This document shows positions 39,658-49,361 of a DNA stretch of 64,000 bases, in pieces; positions within the stretch are counted from its first letter, which is position 1; each line of letters opens with the position of its first letter. The stretch covers positions 186,001 to 250,000 of the forward strand of contig NZ_FNIT01000005.1 of the NCBI RefSeq assembly GCF_900104035.1, written 5' to 3'. Under the pieces are notes generated by a model. It made no database searches and was not told where the DNA came from. It was given only the letters and a program-made list of their open reading frames with translations. Position numbers and translations under genes: made by a program. This stretch comes from Aureimonas jatrophae (GTDB lineage: Bacteria; Pseudomonadota; Alphaproteobacteria; Rhizobiales; Rhizobiaceae).

Positions 39658-40503
39658 TCAGGCGCCGACGATCGTTCCGCCGTTGGGATGAAGCACCTGC
39701 CCCGTGAAGTACGAGGCGTCCTCGCTCGCCAGGAACAGGAGCGCGGAGGCCACCTCGTTGGGCTGACCGGCGCGCTTCATGGGCACCTGGCTGCCGAACT
39801 GCGCGACCTGCTCCTCGTCCATCGCGATCGGAATGAAGGGCGTCCAGATGGGACCGGGAGCCACGCCGTTCACGCGGATGCCCTTCTCCACGAGGTTGGA
39901 GGCCATGGAGCGGGTGAAGGCCGTGATCGCGCCCTTGGTGGACGAGTAGTCGATCAGCGTGTCGTTGCCCTTGTAGCTGTTGACCGACGTCACGTTGACG
40001 ATGGCCGACCCCGCCTTCAGGTGATCGAGCGCCGCCTGCGTCATGTAGAAGTAGGCATAGATGTTGGTCTCGAAGGTCTTGGCGAGCTGCTCCTCCGAGA
40101 TCTCGCGCAGGTCTTCGGCCTGCTCCTGATGGGCGGCGTTGTTGACGAGAACGTCGAGCTTGCCGAACGCCTTCACGGTCTCCTCGACGGCCTTCGTGCA
40201 GTTCGCCTTCTGCCGCAGGTTGCCGGGAATCAGGATGCAGCGTCGCCCTTCCGCCTCGACCAGACGCTTGGCTTCCTCAGCGTCCTGGTGCTCGTCGAGA
40301 TAGGCGATGGCGACGTCCGCCCCCTCGCGCGCGAAGAGAACGGCGGTCGCGCGGCCGATTCCCGAATCGCCGCCGGTGATCAGAGCGGTCTTGCCCGCGA
40401 GGCGCCCCGAGCCGGGGAAGCGCGGCTTGTAGTCGGGCGCAGGCGTCATCTCGTGCTCGCGGCCGGGATCGCCGGACTGATGCTGGGCGGGGAAGTTCGA
40501 CAT
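39658..40503 (-). CDS. Short-chain dehydrogenase, stress-protein type (YghA/YhdG-like)
   Basis: A 281-residue classical/divergent SDR. The cofactor motif is TALITGGDSGIGRATAVLF, followed by LDVLVNNAAHQEQ, the catalytic Ser in VNVTSVNSY and Tyr-x3-Lys in DYSSTKGA. The N-terminal 35 residues (PGREHEMTPAPDYKP...) match the general-stress SDRs typified by B. subtilis YdaD/YhdF and E. coli YghA. The substrate is unknown. It is inserted between mutS and glnD, both of which are usually adjacent. I saw no clear general-stress sigma promoter upstream. Confidence 0.9.
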   Translation of the reverse strand: MSNFPAQHQSGDPGREHEMTPAPDYKPRFPGSGRLAGKTALITGGDSGIGRATAVLFAREGADVAIAYLDEHQDAEEAKRLVEAEGRRCILIPGNLRQKANCTKAVEETVKAFGKLDVLVNNAAHQEQAEDLREISEEQLAKTFETNIYAYFYMTQAALDHLKAGSAIVNVTSVNSYKGNDTLIDYSSTKGAITAFTRSMASNLVEKGIRVNGVAPGPIWTPFIPIAMDEEQVAQFGSQVPMKRAGQPNEVASALLFLASEDASYFTGQVLHPNGGTIVGA

Positions 40504-40611
40504 GGGAGCTTTTCCTTAGAATGGGGGCCGGCGGTCAGGCCAGCCTCTCGTTCCGAAAGGCTCCACCGGCGGGCCCGTTCCCGTGCCGGCGCGCAAAAGC
40601 GTTGAGGTCCC

Positions 40612-43311
40612 TCAGGAACCGAGCAGTCCCTTCAACCGGTAGAGCGTCTCCAGCGCATCGCGCGGCGTCATCGCGTCGGGGTCCACCGCGCGCAACGCCT
40701 CCAGTGCCGGCGGAGGGCGCGCGGCGGCGACCGGAGGCGCGGCGGCGCGCGCCGCCGAGAAGAGCGGTAGGTCGTCGAGCGTCCCGCCCCCCGTTCGCTC
40801 GCCCTTCTCCAACTCGCCGAGCACCTGGCGCGCCCGGTCGAGAACAACCGGCGGCAGGCCTGCCAGACGGGCCACCTGGATGCCGTAGGAACGGTCCGCG
40901 ACGCCGGGTCCGACCTCGTGCAGAAAGACGACCTCGCCCTCCCATTCGCGCACGCGCACGGTCGCGTTCGACAGGCGCGACAAGCGCGCGCTGAGCGCCG
41001 TCATCTCGTGGAAGTGGGTGGCGAACAGCGCCCGGCAGCGGTTGACCTCGTGCAGGTGCTCGACCGCCGCAAACGCGATCGACAAACCGTCGTAGGTCGC
41101 CGTGCCTCGGCCGATCTCGTCGAGCACCACCAGCGTGCGCTCGCCCGCCTGGTTCAGGATCGCGGCGGTCTCCACCATCTCCACCATGAAGGTGGAGCGC
41201 CCTTCCGCCAGGTCGTCCGACGCGCCGACGCGGCTGAACAAGCGGTCCACCACGCCGATATGGGCGTGCGCGGCCGGCACGAAGGCGCCGATCTGCGCGA
41301 GAACCGCGATCAGCGCGTTCTGGCGCAGGAACGTGGACTTGCCGCCCATGTTGGGTCCGGTGAGAAGCCAGATCGCGCCGTGCGCGGCGCGGCGCCGGCC
41401 GGCGGCCGGCGGGGACAGGTCGCAGTCGTTGGCGACGAAGCCGGCCCCTCCGCCGCGCTTCAGCGCGGCCTCCACGACCGGGTGGCGTCCGCCCTCGACG
41501 CGGAAGGCCAGCGAGTCGTCCACGATCGGCCGCGTCCAGTTGCCGGAAACGGCGAGTTCCGCGAGCGCGGCGGCGACGTCGAGCCGTCCGAAGGCGTCGG
41601 CCATGCGCCGGAGCTCGTCGGCCGCCGCCAGCACCGCCGCGCGCATCGCGCTGAACAGCTCCAGTTCGCGCTTCAGCGCGATCGAGCCCGCCTCGGCGAT
41701 CCGTCCCTCGAGGTCGGCCAGCTCGGGCGTGGTGAAGCGCATGGCTGAGGCGAGCGTCTGACGGTGGCTGAAGACACCGGTCGCCTGCAACGAGGCCCCT
41801 TGCGCTTCGGGGACCTCCACGAAGTAGCCGAGCACGTTGTTGTGCCGGATCTTGAGCGCGCGAACGCCCGTCTCGGCAATGTATCGCACCTGGAGATCGC
41901 CGAGCACGAGGCGCGACTCGTCTCGCAAGCGCCGGGCCTCGTCGAGCCGCTCGCAGGCGCCGGACCCGACAAATCCCCCCTCGCCCCGGCGAAGCGGAAG
42001 CTCGTCGCCCAGCGTCGCGCCCAGAAACGCAGCCAGCTCGGTTGGCGGTGCGGCGAGATCGGCCAGCGCCTCGCCGACTTCCGCCGGCACCTCGCGACCA
42101 TCCAGAAGCCCGGCGAGAAGACGTGCCCGCTCGCCCGCCTCCGCGACCGCGCCGAGATCGCGTGGTCCGCCGCGGTCGAGCGCCAGACGCGACAGGGCGC
42201 GCTCGATATCGGGCAATCCCTTCAGCGCCTCGCGCAGGCTGCGGCGCAACCGGTTGTCGCCGGTCATCCAGGCCACGGCATCCTGGCGCCGGGCGATCTC
42301 GGCCGTTGCGGTCAGCGGAAAGGCCAGGCGGCTCGCCAGCAGGCGCGATCCCGCTCCCGACACGCAGCGGTCGATCGTGTCGAGAAGCGAGCCCTGCCGG
42401 CGCCCGCCCACGGCCCGCGTCAGCTCAAGGCTGGCGCGCGTCGCCGGGTCGATCAGCATGAAACGGTCCGGCTCGACGCGCTCGGGTCGCATCAGGGTCG
42501 GACGCGCCTCGAACTGCGTTCGTCCGAGATAGCCGATCAGAGCGGCTCCCGCCGCCATCTCGACGCGCTCGAAGGCACCGAAGCCGTCCAGCGTCGCGAC
42601 ACCATAGAAGCGACACAGGCGTTCGGACGCGCTGGCGCCGTCGAAGAGAACGGCCGGCTCGAAGCGCAATGCCCGGCCGAGACGCGAGAAAAGCGGCCGC
42701 AACGCCTCGTCCTCGCGCATCGTGTCGGGCACGACCAGCTCGGAGGGATCGACGGCGGCGATGTCGGCGAACAGACGATCCTCGTCGGTCGGCGCGATGC
42801 GGAACAGGCCGGTCGAGAGATCGCAGAAGGCGATCGCCATGGCACCGCGCGGGCCGCCGATCCGGGCCAGCGTCGCCAGATGGTTGGCGCGCGCGGGGTC
42901 GAGCAGCGCCTCCTCGGTCAAGGTTCCGGGCGTGACGAGACGTACCACGTCGCGACGCACCACGGACTTGCCGCCCCGCTTCTTGGCCTCGGCGGGATCC
43001 TCGACCTGCTCGCAGACCGCGACGCGATATCCGCCCGCGATCAGCTTCTGCAGGTAGTCGTCGGACGAGACCACGGGAACGCCGGCCATGGGGATGTCGG
43101 CGCCCAGATGCTTGCCGCGCTTCGTCAGCGTGATGCCGAGCGCCCGCGAGGCCTCCACCGCGTCCTCGAAGAACAGCTCGTAGAAGTCGCCCATCCGATA
43201 GAAAAGCAGCGCGTCCGGATAGGCGGCCTTGATCTCGAGATACTGGGCCATCATGGGCGTCGGGGCGCCCTCGACGGGGCTCGGATCGATGGTGCGCGCA
43301 ATGTCCAGCAT
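40612..43311 (-). CDS. mutS: DNA mismatch repair protein MutS
   Basis: MutS recognises base mismatches and recruits MutL. The 899 residues hold the mismatch-binding domain with the Phe-x-Glu motif (F43-Y-E45 in GDFYELFF), connector and lever domains, the clamp, and an ABC-type ATPase domain with Walker [22 protein letters not shown], Walker [12 protein letters not shown] and ATHFHE. The C-terminal about 80 residues form the usual tetramerisation tail. The ATG at 43311 is used; an in-frame pair of ATGs at residues 20-21 is possible. It is divergent from the DUF1236 gene. Confidence 0.98.
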   Translation of the reverse strand: MLDIARTIDPSPVEGAPTPMMAQYLEIKAAYPDALLFYRMGDFYELFFEDAVEASRALGITLTKRGKHLGADIPMAGVPVVSSDDYLQKLIAGGYRVAVCEQVEDPAEAKKRGGKSVVRRDVVRLVTPGTLTEEALLDPARANHLATLARIGGPRGAMAIAFCDLSTGLFRIAPTDEDRLFADIAAVDPSELVVPDTMREDEALRPLFSRLGRALRFEPAVLFDGASASERLCRFYGVATLDGFGAFERVEMAAGAALIGYLGRTQFEARPTLMRPERVEPDRFMLIDPATRASLELTRAVGGRRQGSLLDTIDRCVSGAGSRLLASRLAFPLTATAEIARRQDAVAWMTGDNRLRRSLREALKGLPDIERALSRLALDRGGPRDLGAVAEAGERARLLAGLLDGREVPAEVGEALADLAAPPTELAAFLGATLGDELPLRRGEGGFVGSGACERLDEARRLRDESRLVLGDLQVRYIAETGVRALKIRHNNVLGYFVEVPEAQGASLQATGVFSHRQTLASAMRFTTPELADLEGRIAEAGSIALKRELELFSAMRAAVLAAADELRRMADAFGRLDVAAALAELAVSGNWTRPIVDDSLAFRVEGGRHPVVEAALKRGGGAGFVANDCDLSPPAAGRRRAAHGAIWLLTGPNMGGKSTFLRQNALIAVLAQIGAFVPAAHAHIGVVDRLFSRVGASDDLAEGRSTFMVEMVETAAILNQAGERTLVVLDEIGRGTATYDGLSIAFAAVEHLHEVNRCRALFATHFHEMTALSARLSRLSNATVRVREWEGEVVFLHEVGPGVADRSYGIQVARLAGLPPVVLDRARQVLGELEKGERTGGGTLDDLPLFSAARAAAPPVAAARPPPALEALRAVDPDAMTPRDALETLYRLKGLLGS

Positions 43312-43434
43312 CCCGCGAGACTACCCCAGAGCGACCGCCGGACGCGAATCGTCCCTGCCGCCATCCCCGTGTTCCACAAGCCGCATGCGCCCTACCCGGA
43401 ACCCTCGGCTTCAGGTCCCGTTCAGACGCCGTGT

Positions 43435-43473
43435 GCGACACCTGTGACAGACCCTCTCGCAGTGCGGTGTCGC
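43435..43473. repeat. Spaced inverted repeat upstream of mutS and the DUF1236 gene
   Basis: GCGACACC at 43435-43442 and its complement GGTGTCGC at 43466-43473 stand about three helical turns apart in the divergent promoter region. They could be paired operator half-sites or a chance repeat. Confidence 0.4.
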
Positions 43474-43557
43474 GCGATGCGGGAATGGGCTAGGATCGGG
43501 CCGCACCGAAGCGGCACGGCTTCGCAAAGCCCTTTCGGCGAAGGCTGACGGACGACC

Positions 43558-43842
43558 ATGACTTCATCCATCCAACGGGCGCTGACGGCCCTCCTCTTCA
43601 CCCTGGCGGCCGCCGTGCCGGCTCTCGCGCAGGCCGAGAAGGTCAACGTCTACCAGTATGCCGTCGATCACCCGGTCGCGGATGCGCCGCTGCGCGGCCC
43701 CCCGACGCTCGGTGCGTCGGTCCCGCAGAACGTCGAGATCATCCGCGTCGGCAACGACGAGGTCTACGGCTACTTCTACTACGACGGACGGCCGGTGATC
43801 GTCGAACTCGCGACGCGTTCGGTCGTGCGCATCGACAGCTGA
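43558..43842 (+). CDS. Small exported DUF1236-type protein
   Basis: A 94-residue protein with a Sec signal peptide (ALTALLFTLAAAVPALAQA, cleavage after about residue 25). The mature domain has LGASVPQNVEIIRV, YGYFYYDGRPVIVELATRSVVRI, the pattern of the DUF1236 domain common in rhizobial periplasmic proteins. It stands alone on the plus strand between mutS and olsB. The function of this domain is not known. Confidence 0.82.
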   Translation: MTSSIQRALTALLFTLAAAVPALAQAEKVNVYQYAVDHPVADAPLRGPPTLGASVPQNVEIIRVGNDEVYGYFYYDGRPVIVELATRSVVRIDS

Positions 43843-43856
43843 CCCCGATCGCCGCG

Positions 43857-44765
43857 TCAGGCGGCGAAGCGATCGGCGCCCGCGCCGTAGTGCGCGACAT
43901 AGCGCTGGGAGATGCGCTCCCGCGGCAGAACCACCAGCACGTCGGTCGTGTTGAACTGGTGGTCCACCACGGCGTCGAGGCCGATATAGCCGCCGAGGCG
44001 CAGGTACCCCTTGAGAAGCGGCGGCAGGGCGCCGAGCGCCCGGCGCGCATCGTGAACCGGTGACGATGCGGGTGCGCGCGGTGCCCTTCGCGCGGCGACC
44101 GCGCCGACGCTCCACTCGGCCGGCGGCGGGGCTTGGTCGCGCAGAAGGGCCAGCGGCTCGGCGAGTGCCGCCGGATCCGTGCCGCTCAGCGACGCGCATC
44201 CGAACAGGACGTCGATCCGGTTGGCGACCACATAGCTCCAGATTCCCTGCCAGAGCAGTTCCACCGTTCGCTTGCCACGATACGCCTTAAGCACGCAGGA
44301 CCGCCCGAGTTCCAGGAAGCGCTTGCCTGGATGGCGTGCCACGAGGCCGTCGATCTCGAACTCGCCGGCCGTATAGAAGCCGCCGGCCAGAGCGGCCCGC
44401 TCCTGGGGCAAGAGGCGGTAGGTGCCCACGATGCGGCTGGTGCCGTCCGCGCGATCGATCACCAGGAGATGGTCGCAGATCCGGTCGAAGCCGTCCTTGT
44501 CGCGACGCAACAGGCGTTGGTCGAGCGAGGGCTGCGCGCGCATCTCCTCGTAGAACACCTCATAGCGCAGCTTCTGGGCCGCACGGATCTCGCCGGCGTG
44601 GCGGGCGAGCCGCACCTCCAGCGTCCCGATACGGCCGAGCACGGGCGCGGCCGGGTCGAGCGGCGCGACCGGGGCACGACGGCGCGCCAGCGCGCGGGCG
44701 TGCCGGTCCCTGACCTTCAAACCCTTCACCTTCAGCCCCCGGGGAACGGACACGTGTATCGTCAT
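43857..44765 (-). CDS. olsB: L-ornithine N-alpha-acyltransferase OlsB
   Basis: OlsB transfers a 3-hydroxyacyl group from ACP to ornithine to make lyso-ornithine lipid, a phosphorus-free membrane lipid made under phosphate limitation in many rhizobia. The 302-residue protein has the family pattern LRYEVFYEEM, DHLLVID, IVGTYRLL, GGFYTAGEFEID, LELGRSCVLKAYRGKRTVELLW and FGCASLSGTDP. The N-terminal about 45 residues are very basic. OlsA is not adjacent; the PlsC at 28 kb could serve that role. No Pho box was identified in the short 113-base upstream gap. Confidence 0.9.
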   Translation of the reverse strand: MTIHVSVPRGLKVKGLKVRDRHARALARRRAPVAPLDPAAPVLGRIGTLEVRLARHAGEIRAAQKLRYEVFYEEMRAQPSLDQRLLRRDKDGFDRICDHLLVIDRADGTSRIVGTYRLLPQERAALAGGFYTAGEFEIDGLVARHPGKRFLELGRSCVLKAYRGKRTVELLWQGIWSYVVANRIDVLFGCASLSGTDPAALAEPLALLRDQAPPPAEWSVGAVAARRAPRAPASSPVHDARRALGALPPLLKGYLRLGGYIGLDAVVDHQFNTTDVLVVLPRERISQRYVAHYGAGADRFAA

Positions 44766-44878
44766 CGAGGCGACTCCCGTCGGGCCGCAGCGGAGGGATC
44801 CGCGCGTTCCGACCCCTCTAATATACGCGCACGGAGTTTCGATGACGATGGATCACGCAAAAAGGAGTGGCCGAGTGA

Positions 44879-45889
44879 TCAGGCTCGCGTCGCCGACGCG
44901 ACGTCGGTGACGACGACGCGGCCCCGCACCCGGCCTTCCAGAATGGCGTGGGCGGTCGCCACGATGTCGGCAAAGCCGATCGGCACCTCGATATGGGCCA
45001 GCGTCCCGGGGGCCAGGTCGGCGGCCAGACGCGCCCAGGCTTCCTCGCGAAGCGGGCGCGGCGCCATCACGGAGTCGATACCGAGAAGCGCCACGCCGCG
45101 CAGGATGAAGGGTGCGACGCTGCCCGGAAGCTCCATGCCGCCGGCCAATCCGCACGCGGCGATCGCGCCCTGGCGACGGGTCGCGGCGAGCGCGTTCGCG
45201 AGCGTCGTGCCGCCGACGCTGTCGATACCCGCAGCCCAGCGCTCGCGCGCCAGGGGCTTCGGCGAGGCGGAGAGTTCCGAACGGTCCACGACCTCCGCGG
45301 CGCCGAGATCGCCCAGCCAGCCGGCCTCGGCCGGTCGGCCGGTCGAGGCGACGACGTGCCAGCCGCGACCTGCCAGAAGCGACACCGCCACCGAGCCGAC
45401 ACCGCCCGCCGCCCCGGTCACGAGCGCCGGCCCGTGGTCGGGCGAGACGCCGAAACGCTCCAGTGCGAGAAGCGCGAGCATCGCGGTGTAGCCCGCCGTG
45501 CCGATCGCCATGGCCTCCTGAAACGAGAAGCGCTCCGGGAGCGCGACGAGCCACTCGGCCTTGACCCGGACGAGACCTGCATAGGCGCCGTAGTGGGTTT
45601 CGCCGACGCCCCAGCCGTTCAGGATCACGCGGTCGCCCTCGCGCCAGAGCGGTGAGCGCGACGCCGTGACGGTGCCGGCCAGATCGACGCCGGGAACCAT
45701 CGGCCAGCGCCGGACGACCGGGGAACGGCCGGTGATCGCAAGACCATCCTTGTAGTTAACGGTGGTAGCCTCCACGGCGACGTCGACATCGCCGTCCATG
45801 AGGTCGGAGGCTTCGAGGACACGCTCCTCGCACAGCGTCCGGCCGTCGTCGCCTTGCGTCAGAACCAAGGCCTTGAAACGGTTCGTCAT
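44879..45889 (-). CDS. acuI: Quinone oxidoreductase-like/acrylyl-CoA reductase (AcuI/YhdH type)
   Basis: A 336-residue medium-chain dehydrogenase without the structural zinc site. The segment VDVAVEATTVNYKDGLAITGRSPVVRRWPMVPGVDLAGTV and the NADPH motif GAAGGVGSVAVSLL match YhdH/AcuI, which reduce acryloyl-CoA to propionyl-CoA. The ATG at 45889 begins MTNRFKALVLTQ. It lies 25 bases after lspA on the same strand. The physiological role here (acrylate or 3-hydroxypropionate detoxification) is inferred. Confidence 0.88.
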   Translation of the reverse strand: MTNRFKALVLTQGDDGRTLCEERVLEASDLMDGDVDVAVEATTVNYKDGLAITGRSPVVRRWPMVPGVDLAGTVTASRSPLWREGDRVILNGWGVGETHYGAYAGLVRVKAEWLVALPERFSFQEAMAIGTAGYTAMLALLALERFGVSPDHGPALVTGAAGGVGSVAVSLLAGRGWHVVASTGRPAEAGWLGDLGAAEVVDRSELSASPKPLARERWAAGIDSVGGTTLANALAATRRQGAIAACGLAGGMELPGSVAPFILRGVALLGIDSVMAPRPLREEAWARLAADLAPGTLAHIEVPIGFADIVATAHAILEGRVRGRVVVTDVASATRA

Positions 45890-45914
45890 GGCTCGGCGCT
45901 CCTCCAGGCCCGTG

Positions 45915-46424
45915 TCAGCGCGCGTCGCCCGCGGGGCGCGCGTCCTCGTCCGGCGTCGCACGGCGCCGCGACAGGACGACCTCGTCGATCAGGATCAGCA
46001 CAGCGCCGATCGAGATGAAGCTGTCGGCGAGGTTGAAGACAGCGAAGCTCCAGACCGGGGTGTGGAACAGGATGTAGTCGACAACGTAGCCAAGGCTCAC
46101 GCGGTCGATTAGGTTGCCGACGGCGCCGCCCACGATCAGCGCGAAACCGAAGTTCGCCAGCCGTCGGTCGGCCGGCGTGTTGCGCCAGAGCCAGAAGACG
46201 AACAGAAGCACGGCCGCCGAGATCGCGGCGAGGCCCCAGCCGTGAAAATTGTTGAGCATCGAGAAGGCGATGCCCTCGTTGCGCGCATGAAACAAGGCGA
46301 GGAACGGCAGGATCTCGATCGATTCGCCGAGTGCCATGAAGCGAACCACCAGGAGCTTGATGACCTGGTCGGCTCCGATGGCGATCAGCACGGTCAGCAC
46401 CGCGTCGAGCGTTCGCCGGCTCAC
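45915..46424 (-). CDS. lspA: Lipoprotein signal peptidase LspA
   Basis: LspA cleaves prolipoprotein signal peptides at the lipobox cysteine in the inner membrane, one step before Lnt. The 169 residues span four membrane helices. The two catalytic aspartates are Asp116 in GYVVDYILF and Asp134 in FNLADSFISIG; NLIDRV is also conserved. It starts with GTG at 46424, overlapping the stop of the upstream RNA methyltransferase (GTGA), and the C-terminus is a charged tail. Confidence 0.95.
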   Translation of the reverse strand: MSRRTLDAVLTVLIAIGADQVIKLLVVRFMALGESIEILPFLALFHARNEGIAFSMLNNFHGWGLAAISAAVLLFVFWLWRNTPADRRLANFGFALIVGGAVGNLIDRVSLGYVVDYILFHTPVWSFAVFNLADSFISIGAVLILIDEVVLSRRRATPDEDARPAGDAR

Positions 46425-47290
46425 AGCGTCAACCCTCCGCGCCGCGCCTCGAAGATCATGAGCGCGGTCGCGACCGCCAGATTCAGACTGTCGGCCCGCC
46501 CGCTCTGGGGAATGCGCACCAGCGTGTCGCAGGCCCCCGCAAGCGCGTCCGACAAGCCGCTCTGCTCGTTGCCCATGAGAAGAAGCGTCGGCTTGGCCGC
46601 ATAGTCGGGTGCGCGGAAGTCGGTCGTCCCACGCATGTGGGTTCCCACGACCTGTCCGCGGAAGGACTGGCGAAAGCGCAGGAAGGCCGCCTCGTCGCAG
46701 CGCGCCACGGGCACGGCGAAGATCGAGCCCATGGTCGCGCGCACCGCCTCCAGCGAAAACGGATCGACGCAGTCGCCGACCAGAACGACGCCCGCCGCGC
46801 CGGCCGCATCGGCCGTGCGCAGGATGGTGCCGAGATTGCCGGGATCGCGCACGCGGTCGAGGGCGACCAGGACGCCGCCCTTCGCCGGCGCCAGCGCCTC
46901 GACGCGGCTGGTCTGCTGCTCGAAGACGCCGATGGCGCTTTGCGGGTTGTCGCGCCGCGAGATCGCCGCCAGCACCTTGTCGCTCGCCTCGATCAGGTCG
47001 GCTCCCGCCGCGACGGTGCGCGCGGCGGTCCTCTGGAGAAGGTCGTTCTCCGGCAGGAGCGTGCGCGAGACCAGCAGCGTGCGAATGCGCCAGCCAGCCT
47101 CCAGCGCGTCGATGCAAAGCTTCAGCCCCTCCGCCAGAAACAGGCCGCTGTCCTCGCGATGTTTCTTGAGCGCGAGGTTGCGGATGTCCTTGACGATCGG
47201 GTTGGAGACGCTGGTCACCTCCTTGACGCGGCCGGGGGCGACCGTCTCCGGCTGTCGTACGCGGCGCGGGGCGGCGGGAGTTTCGGTCAT
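46421..47290 (-). CDS. TrmH/SpoU-family RNA 2'-O-methyltransferase
   Basis: A 289-residue SPOUT methyltransferase for rRNA or tRNA ribose. An N-terminal substrate-binding domain (VSNPIVKDIRNLALKKHR...FLAEGLKLCI) precedes the knotted SAM domain with DRVRDPGNLGTILRTADAAG, LLLMGNEQSGL and IPQSGRADSLNLAVATALM, the three SpoU motifs. The target nucleotide is not known. The ATG at 47290 overlaps the upstream methyltransferase stop (ATGA), and its own stop overlaps lspA. Confidence 0.93.
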   Translation of the reverse strand: MTETPAAPRRVRQPETVAPGRVKEVTSVSNPIVKDIRNLALKKHREDSGLFLAEGLKLCIDALEAGWRIRTLLVSRTLLPENDLLQRTAARTVAAGADLIEASDKVLAAISRRDNPQSAIGVFEQQTSRVEALAPAKGGVLVALDRVRDPGNLGTILRTADAAGAAGVVLVGDCVDPFSLEAVRATMGSIFAVPVARCDEAAFLRFRQSFRGQVVGTHMRGTTDFRAPDYAAKPTLLLMGNEQSGLSDALAGACDTLVRIPQSGRADSLNLAVATALMIFEARRGGLTL

Positions 47291-48333
47291 GTACGCACCC
47301 ATCGCGAGAAGAGAGACGTCGACAAGAGGCGCGGGTCCTCACCCTCCTCCCGGATGACGAGTTCACCGGATTCAACGCGCCCCCCTAAGCCGCGGCACGC
47401 TTCTCCCATGAGGGCGGCCAGCGAGAAGAAGGACGAGCGAACCGCGTAGGCCGTCAGGACCAGCATCAGCGCGCTTGGCGACAGGATCTGCCGCGAGAGC
47501 GTCAGAAGGTAGGGTAGATCGGCCTCGATCTGCCACACCTCGCCCTTCGGTCCGCGACCGAACTTCGGTGGATCGAGCAGCACGATATCGTAGGCGTTAC
47601 CGCGCCGGACCTCGCGCTCGACGAAGCGCACGGCATCCTCGCAGATCCAACGGATCGGCGCGTCTTCCAGGCGGGCCACGCCGGCGTTCTCGCGCGCCCA
47701 GGCGATGGCGCGCTTGGAGGCATCGACATGCGTGACCTCGGCCCCTGCGCGCGCGGCGAGCAGCGAGGCGAGCCCCGTGTAGCCGAAGAGGTTCAGCACC
47801 CGCACCGGGCGTCCGGCCGCGCGGATGCGGTCGGTCATGAAGCGCCAATGGACGCTCTGCTCGGGAAACACGCCGACATGGCGGAACGAGGTGAAGCGGC
47901 CGAGATAGGGCAACCCGTCCTCGCGCATCGGCCAGGTCTCGCCCTGCGCCTCGAGGCCGAGGCGCCAACGCCCCGCCCCTTCCTCGTCGGTGTCGCCGGT
48001 GAACGCGGCGTCTGCCGCGTCCCACCGCGCCCGGGGCAGCCTTTGCGGCCAGATGGCTTGGTTCTCGGGCCGCCGGATCGTCAGAGCACCGTATCGCTCG
48101 AGCTTCTCGCCTGCACCCGAGTCGAGAAGCGCGTAGTCCTCGTTCGGCTCGACGTGAAGGATCACGGGCGCGACGAGGTCGGGTCGCTCGCCCGGGAGCC
48201 AAACCGGCTCGGGTCGTCCCTCGCGGGCCTCGCGCGCCATCTCGTCCACGCTCGGGCGCGCACCGGCCCGTTCGGTCGCCTCGCGGCGCGGCTGCGCCGT
48301 ATCCGGCTTGTGGAAGGGTTTGCGTCTCGTCAT
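47287..48333 (-). CDS. Class I SAM-dependent RNA methyltransferase (RlmI-like)
   Basis: A 348-residue Rossmann-fold methyltransferase related to the 23S rRNA C5-methylcytosine enzymes. The SAM motif is VLNLFGYTGLASLLAARAGAE and the catalytic-loop motif LLDPPKFGRG. The N-terminal 100 residues lack an obvious PUA domain. The ATG at 48333 gives MTRRKPFHKPD. The stop overlaps the TrmH-family gene, so both RNA methyltransferases and lspA are coupled. The exact target is unknown. Confidence 0.88.
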   Translation of the reverse strand: MTRRKPFHKPDTAQPRREATERAGARPSVDEMAREAREGRPEPVWLPGERPDLVAPVILHVEPNEDYALLDSGAGEKLERYGALTIRRPENQAIWPQRLPRARWDAADAAFTGDTDEEGAGRWRLGLEAQGETWPMREDGLPYLGRFTSFRHVGVFPEQSVHWRFMTDRIRAAGRPVRVLNLFGYTGLASLLAARAGAEVTHVDASKRAIAWARENAGVARLEDAPIRWICEDAVRFVEREVRRGNAYDIVLLDPPKFGRGPKGEVWQIEADLPYLLTLSRQILSPSALMLVLTAYAVRSSFFSLAALMGEACRGLGGRVESGELVIREEGEDPRLLSTSLFSRWVRT

Positions 48334-48400
48334 CGCCGCGCTTCTAGCATCGCGCGGTCCGCGCACAAACCGGTCGCCCCAGGGGGTCCGGGTCGCGGGA

Positions 48401-48808
48401 TCAGGCCGCTGCCGAGGGACCGGCCAGGGCCAGGTTGTCGGCGCGCGGCGGAAGCCCCGCCGGGCTTTGACGGATAGCCGTTTCGCGGCTTTGTTCCTCG
48501 CGCAGGCGGCGCAGCTTGTCGTTGGCGAGGTCGCGCTCATGGCGCAGATTTTCGATCTCGCGGGCCCGGCGCGCGGCGCGAGCGCGGTGATGGGTCTGCG
48601 TCAGGAAGGTGCCGATGCCGCCGAGCACGAGGCCGAAGATCACCGCCCCCATCAAGAGCACGAAGAGCGGCGCCTCGAAGGCCAGCTGCGGCGAGGTGCC
48701 CAAAGGATCGAGCGATACGGGAATAGCCTGCCGGTTCGCGACGCAGAACACCACGAGGAGGATCGCGAGCGGCACCAGGATGATGAAGGACAGGATCTTC
48801 GAGACCAT
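48401..48808 (-). CDS. lapA: LapA-domain (DUF1049) inner-membrane protein
   Basis: A 135-residue protein with two N-terminal membrane helices (ILSFIILVPLAILLVVFCVAN and PLFVLLMGAVIFGLVLGGIG), then a coiled-coil (RAREIENLRHERDLANDKLRRLREEQ). This is the LapA topology; in E. coli LapA with LapB regulates LPS synthesis through LpxC turnover. lapB is not adjacent here. The ATG at 48808 begins MVSKILS. It lies after ihfB, as in rpsA-ihfB-lapA of other proteobacteria. Confidence 0.85.
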   Translation of the reverse strand: MVSKILSFIILVPLAILLVVFCVANRQAIPVSLDPLGTSPQLAFEAPLFVLLMGAVIFGLVLGGIGTFLTQTHHRARAARRAREIENLRHERDLANDKLRRLREEQSRETAIRQSPAGLPPRADNLALAGPSAAA

Positions 48809-48964
48809 GGAGGCGTCCTCAGCGTTCTTCGAGACCGGGCGATCGCTGCCCGATGCGTCGCCGGCGCGGTGCGACAGGCGTGCGGGAAAGGGAGATATGC
48901 GGGTCCCCCCGCGCGTCAACGCCGCCGCCTTAAGCGATCGGGATCGGAGCGTCCAGAGCGACGC

Positions 48965-49246
48965 TCAACCGTCGTTCAGGCGCTCGCGCAGCTCCTTGCC
49001 GGTGCGGAAGAACGGCACCCACTTTTCCTCGACGTTGACCGCCTGACCCGTGCGCGGGTTGCGGCCCGCGCGCGGCGGGCGGTTCTTGACGGAAAACGCA
49101 CCGAAGCCGCGCAACTCCACGCGGTTCCCTTCGCAGAGCGCCTGCGTGATCTCGTCGAAGATCGCATTCACGATGGTCTCGACATCGCGCTGGTAGAGAT
49201 GCGGGTTGCGGCCGGCGATGATCTGGACGAGTTCGGACTTGATCAC
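48965..49246 (-). CDS. ihfB: Integration host factor subunit beta
   Basis: IHF-beta pairs with IHF-alpha to bend DNA, assisting sigma-54 promoters, replication and recombination. The 93-residue HU-family protein has [29 protein letters not shown], with the intercalating proline in the arm. The start is GTG at 49246 ([13 protein letters not shown]). It lies 115 bases after sppA and before lapA. The presence of rpoN in the window is relevant, since IHF often assists RpoN-dependent genes. Confidence 0.96.
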   Translation of the reverse strand: MIKSELVQIIAGRNPHLYQRDVETIVNAIFDEITQALCEGNRVELRGFGAFSVKNRPPRAGRNPRTGQAVNVEEKWVPFFRTGKELRERLNDG

Positions 49247-49361
49247 GAAGACGCGGTTCCTTGCGAGCGACGAGCCTCGGGCCAGCCTTTTGGGACCGGC
49301 CGCGCCGGACTGTCAAAGTCCGTTCACATTCAATGATTTGCGAAGGTTCGGGCGTGTCGAT

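Noticed and set aside
40504-40611. EcfG (general stress sigma) promoter before the stress-type dehydrogenase
   Set aside because: Two GGAAC sequences occur on the minus strand, but neither has CGTT at 16-17 bases, so the promoter pattern is incomplete.
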